This document shows positions 22,077 to 24,770 of a stretch of DNA of 24,770 bases, in pieces. The notes below the pieces were generated by a model. That model worked only from the letters and a program-made list of their open reading frames with translations, did not search any database and was not told the origin of the DNA. Every line of letters starts with the position of its first letter. The stretch's first letter is position 1. Position numbers and translations under genes: made by a program. Origin of the DNA: an uncultured Alphaproteobacteria bacterium (GTDB taxonomy: Bacteria > Pseudomonadota > Alphaproteobacteria > Rhodobacterales > Rhodobacteraceae); the NCBI GenBank assembly GCA_929200295.1, contig CAKMZE010000029.1, positions 1 through 24,770 of the forward strand, given 5' to 3'.

Positions 22077-23328
22077 CGTGCCCAGCCAGATAAAGTGAGC
22101 CACAAATTAGGATACGCGCCTGTGGATATGCCGCAATGATCGCTCTGATTGCGCTCTCGACGCTGGGTTCTTCTCTCGCGCTCATGCCCACTGAACGTGC
22201 GGCATCGGCAGTTTGTGCAGCGCTCAGCGTTGCGGCTTCTCCGGGGATAGAGACAGCCGTAAGGCTTTGCGCGATTTCAGATATGGGGGCCATATAGCCA
22301 GCGATATCTTTGGTGTTGAGCATGCCGCAGATCACATGCGTAGGGCGATCAGATTGCTGGCGAAGCGTATCGGCAATCGCGCGTCCGGCTGCGGGGTTAT
22401 GCCCGCCGTCCAGCCACAGCTCAGCAGGGGCAGCAAGATCTGCGAGCCGCCCGGTTTTCAGCCGTTCCATACGTGCAGGCCAGCTGACATTCTTCATCGC
22501 GGCTTCTGCCGCGTTTTCGGTTTTTTCCAGCACGCGGAGTGTCGCGATTGCAGCGCCTGCATTCATAACCTGATGCGGCCCGGGTAACGCAGGCAGCGGT
22601 AGATCAAGAAGACCGCTCTCATCTTGATAGATGAGCCGGTCACGTTCCGTGCTCACATGCCACTGTTGGCCATAGGCATAAAGCGGTGCACCAAGACGGG
22701 CGGCTTTGGCTTCGATCACATCCAGTGCCTCATCATGCTGAGGGCCGACAACGCAAGGGATGCCGCGCTTAATGATGCCAGCTTTTTCGCCAGCAATTTC
22801 AGATAGCGTCTCCCCCAAAAATGCTTGGTGGTCCAAATCAACGGGTGTGATGATGCTCAACGCGGGGGATGAGATGACATTGGTGGCGTCGAGCCGTCCG
22901 CCCAATCCGACCTCAAGCAGCGTATAATCTGCGGGCGTCGTGGCAAAGGCATGCAGGGCGGCTGCGGTTGTGATCTCAAAATACGTGATCGGATCGGGGC
23001 CATTGGCTTGGTAACAATGGTCTAGCACCTCTGTCAGCGCATCCTCTGTTATCAGCTCCCCGGCCAGCCTGATACGTTCGTGAAACCGTGCAAGGTGTGG
23101 TGATGTATAGGCATGCACCTTGGCGCCTGTGGCCTCAAGCCCTGCGCGCAGCATCGCCTGGGTCGACCCCTTGCCATTTGTGCCCGCGATATGGATCACC
23201 GGAGGAAGCCTGTCTTGCGGCGCGCCGATGGCATCTAGCAACCGCCACATACGATCAAGGGTCAGATCAATCACTTTGGGGTGGAGCGCCATCATCCTTT
23301 CAAGGATGCGATCAGAAGACTGGGTCAT
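22051..23328 (-). CDS. folC: Bifunctional dihydrofolate synthase/folylpolyglutamate synthase
   Basis: FolC adds glutamate to dihydropteroate and extends polyglutamate tails on folates. The 425 residues match the Mur-ligase-like family: P-loop VIHIAGTNGKGSTQAML (44-60), YTSPHLARFHERIRL, ITYFEITTAAALHAFA, EVGLGGRLDATN, TPVDLDHQAFLGETLSEIAG and EKAGIIKRG for ATP and magnesium binding. The later LWLDGGHNPAAGRA marks the C-terminal domain, and the protein ends ILICGSLYLAGHVIR. Its ATG overlaps the stop of the upstream membrane-protein gene (ATGA), so it belongs to the accD operon. Pairing accD with folC is common in proteobacteria. Confidence 0.97.
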   Translation of the reverse strand: MTQSSDRILERMMALHPKVIDLTLDRMWRLLDAIGAPQDRLPPVIHIAGTNGKGSTQAMLRAGLEATGAKVHAYTSPHLARFHERIRLAGELITEDALTEVLDHCYQANGPDPITYFEITTAAALHAFATTPADYTLLEVGLGGRLDATNVISSPALSIITPVDLDHQAFLGETLSEIAGEKAGIIKRGIPCVVGPQHDEALDVIEAKAARLGAPLYAYGQQWHVSTERDRLIYQDESGLLDLPLPALPGPHQVMNAGAAIATLRVLEKTENAAEAAMKNVSWPARMERLKTGRLADLAAPAELWLDGGHNPAAGRAIADTLRQQSDRPTHVICGMLNTKDIAGYMAPISEIAQSLTAVSIPGEAATLSAAQTADAARSVGMSAREEPSVESAIRAIIAAYPQARILICGSLYLAGHVIRTNQAK

Positions 23329-23723
23329 GCGGGTACTTTTTGTGTTTGGATCAATCGGATGAGAATAATTCCAGCGATAAGATCAACGCCGGCGCAAAAT
23401 GCAGGCCACCACAGGGGGCCGGGTGAGCCAAGGGTGATCAGCCCTGCATCAAAGATAGCATGCGCGATCAATCCGCCAGCGATCAGATATAGCCCCCTGC
23501 GAAAGCCCATGAGCGCAAGCGCGGTGAAGCCAAGAAAGATCAGTGTATGCAGAGCAAGGCCCGACCAATCTTGCTCAATCGCGGCAAAGACGGGATAAAA
23601 TATCGCAATTGCAGAAAGCAAAACAGCGAGCCCGGATCGTTCTGCTAGAAAACCAGCGCGCCAAAAGCCCAGCATGAGTATAAAGCCTACCCCAGCGCCA
23701 ATGAGCGCAGGAAGTATGATCAT
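23325..23723 (-). CDS. Small polytopic membrane protein of unknown function
   Basis: The 132-residue protein is strongly hydrophobic, with about five predicted membrane segments (roughly 2-21, 31-48, 55-73, 77-98 and 105-126). Polar residues within the membrane include His88 and Asp92 in IAHAIFDAGLI, and the fifth segment starts after PGPLWWPAFCAGVDLIAG. I do not recognise a characterised family with confidence; a faint resemblance to DUF6010-type proteins (aromatic-rich, His/Asp in a helix) is unverified. Its ATG overlaps the accD stop and its stop overlaps the folC start, both as ATGA, so it is translated from the same operon. The position suggests a housekeeping link to lipid or folate synthesis, but nothing in the sequence proves it. 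Confidence 0.82.
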   Translation of the reverse strand: MIILPALIGAGVGFILMLGFWRAGFLAERSGLAVLLSAIAIFYPVFAAIEQDWSGLALHTLIFLGFTALALMGFRRGLYLIAGGLIAHAIFDAGLITLGSPGPLWWPAFCAGVDLIAGIILIRLIQTQKVPA

Positions 23724-24655
23724 GCTTTGGCGTCCTCAGTCGCGTCTTCGGACTGCGGTTCTTCTGACTGTGTGTCAGGCGCAGGAAGATCGCCTTTGAC
23801 CGGGGCAGATTGCCCGGTGAGCATACGAATGATCGTCACCAGCTCATCTTTGATCTGATTGCGCGGCGTCACACGGTCGAGCATCCCATGATCGAGCAGA
23901 TATTCAGCGCGCTGAAACCCCTCGGGAAGCTTTTCTCCGATTGTTTGTTCAATCACGCGTGCGCCTGCAAACCCGATAAGCGCATTTGGTTCAGCAATTT
24001 GCACATCGCCAAGCATCGCATAAGAGGCGGTAACCCCACCTGTCGTCGGGTGGGTTAAGACCACGATATAAGGCAACCCAGCTTCTTTGAGCATTTGAAC
24101 CGCGATGGTCGTGCGGGGCATCTGCATGAGGCCAAGAATGCCTTCTTGCATCCGCGCACCACCAGCGGCGGAAAACAGCACAAGCGGGCGCCCAAGCGCG
24201 ATCGCGCGCTCTGCGGCGGCGATAATCGCATTGCCCACATACATCGACATTGAGCCGCCCATAAAGGAAAAATCCTGTACCGCCGCGATAATCGCGGTGC
24301 GTCCGATCTCACCTTCGGCCACGAGCATGGCGTCTTTTTCACCGGTCTTTTTGCGGGCGTCTTTGATCCGGTCGGTATATTTCTTTTGGTCTTTGAAATG
24401 TAATGGATCAGCCACAGGTTCTGGAACCGTGACCTCGGTAAAGATGCCATTGTCGAACAAAGCGATCAGCCTGTCGCGCGCGCCAATCGCCATGTGGTGA
24501 CCACAGTTGGTGCAAACGTTCAGATTATCCGTGAGTTCACGATGAAACAGCATGGTGCCGCATTCATTGCATTTGGTCCACAGATTGTCCGGCGTTTCGC
24601 GGCGCGAGAAGATCGAGTTGATCCGTGGCCGGACGTAGTTCGTGATCCAGTTCAT
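23720..24655 (-). CDS. accD: Acetyl-CoA carboxylase carboxyltransferase subunit beta
   Basis: AccD pairs with AccA to transfer the carboxyl group from biotin to acetyl-CoA, making malonyl-CoA for fatty acid synthesis. The ATG at 24655 gives the family start MNWITNYVRPRINSIFSRRE; a frame-open extension to 24685 adds 10 unlike residues. The 311-residue protein has a zinc ribbon with Cys29, Cys32, Cys48 and Cys51, then the carboxyltransferase core: FMGGSMSMYVGNAIIAAAE, FSAAGGARMQEGILGLMQM, LTHPTTGGVTASYAMLGD and FAGARVIEQTIGEKLPEGFQ. An acidic, Pro/Ser-rich tail (about 285-311) is poorly conserved and probably disordered. AAGGGT precedes the start. It heads an operon with the membrane gene and folC. 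Confidence 0.97.
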   Translation of the reverse strand: MNWITNYVRPRINSIFSRRETPDNLWTKCNECGTMLFHRELTDNLNVCTNCGHHMAIGARDRLIALFDNGIFTEVTVPEPVADPLHFKDQKKYTDRIKDARKKTGEKDAMLVAEGEIGRTAIIAAVQDFSFMGGSMSMYVGNAIIAAAERAIALGRPLVLFSAAGGARMQEGILGLMQMPRTTIAVQMLKEAGLPYIVVLTHPTTGGVTASYAMLGDVQIAEPNALIGFAGARVIEQTIGEKLPEGFQRAEYLLDHGMLDRVTPRNQIKDELVTIIRMLTGQSAPVKGDLPAPDTQSEEPQSEDATEDAKA

Positions 24656-24675
24656 ACAGCAAACCCTTGTGATAG

Positions 24676-24711
24676 TGGCACACAAATATGCGTGCCAGCG
24701 TGGAAATGCAA
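24676..24711 (-). promoter_or_regulatory. Candidate accD promoter with dyad
   Basis: On the minus strand, TTGCAT (24711-24706) and TATTTG (24688-24683) are 17 bp apart, a weak sigma-70 match. TGGCAC (24676-24681) and GTGCCA (24692-24697) form a 6-bp dyad flanking the -10, which could be an operator. Two GATTC sites (24742-24746 and 24749-24753) lie about 35 bp further upstream. The edge of the window cuts off anything beyond. Confidence 0.3.
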
Positions 24712-24770
24712 TTGGGGTTTATGTGTTCTAGGGCGTGTTGAGATTCAGGATTCATAATTGATGTAAGTTC

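Noticed and set aside
24564..24755. Minus-strand open frame upstream of accD
   Set aside because: It overlaps the accD start in another frame and shows no recognisable features.

Overview
The window looks like a chromosomal segment of a roseobacter-type alphaproteobacterium (Rhodobacteraceae). The evidence is the combination of rpsT-dnaA, mutM/ubiE/ubiB, a CcrM-type DNA methyltransferase, the alphaproteobacterial flagellin regulators FlaF and FlbT, a DUF1217 flagellar-locus protein, and a C-rich extragenic element of the kind I recall from roseobacters. No tRNA, rRNA, insertion sequence, prophage, CRISPR array or plasmid gene was found. About 23 protein genes fill the window, and most have recognisable functions.

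Layout. Bases 1-3225 (minus strand): the 5' part of dnaA, a roughly 490-bp gene-free leader, rpsT with two tandem hairpins after it, an enoyl-CoA hydratase, and mutM. Bases 3370-5653 (plus): ubiE and ubiB, the ubiquinone pair. Bases 5654-5893: a gene-free junction holding the C-rich hairpin element. Bases 5894-12581: a flagellar block, with fliK-flgD leftward and, rightward, flgJ-like, flgN-like, flagellin, flaF, flbT and a long DUF1217 protein. These genes cover hook capping, hook length, rod assembly, chaperoning, the filament and flagellin control. Bases 12586-16095 (minus): a sugar block of ROK kinase, nagA and gnd, which would feed N-acetylglucosamine to glucosamine-6-phosphate and carries an oxidative pentose phosphate enzyme. 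Bases 16265-18117 (minus): ccrM and rnhB. Bases 18260-19321 (plus): zapE. Bases 19313-21921 (minus): two related membrane-anchored LysM proteins and an exported, apparently inactive rhodanese-fold protein, all of unknown role. Bases 22051-24655 (minus): accD, a small membrane protein and folC, joined by ATGA overlaps.

The most interesting signals are: (1) dense clusters of GANTC, the CcrM recognition site, in promoter-proximal gaps, including upstream of ccrM itself, inside a predicted promoter of the rhodanese/LysM pair, and upstream of accD; (2) a flagellin leader with about five successive stem-loops, the last next to the ribosome binding site, in a locus encoding the mRNA-binding regulator FlbT; (3) a DUF1217 protein with three tandem copies of its C-terminal module; (4) the rhodanese-like/LysM envelope pair with a paralogous LysM gene nearby. 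I see no clear new defence or mobile system. The novelty here is regulatory and in these uncharacterised envelope proteins.
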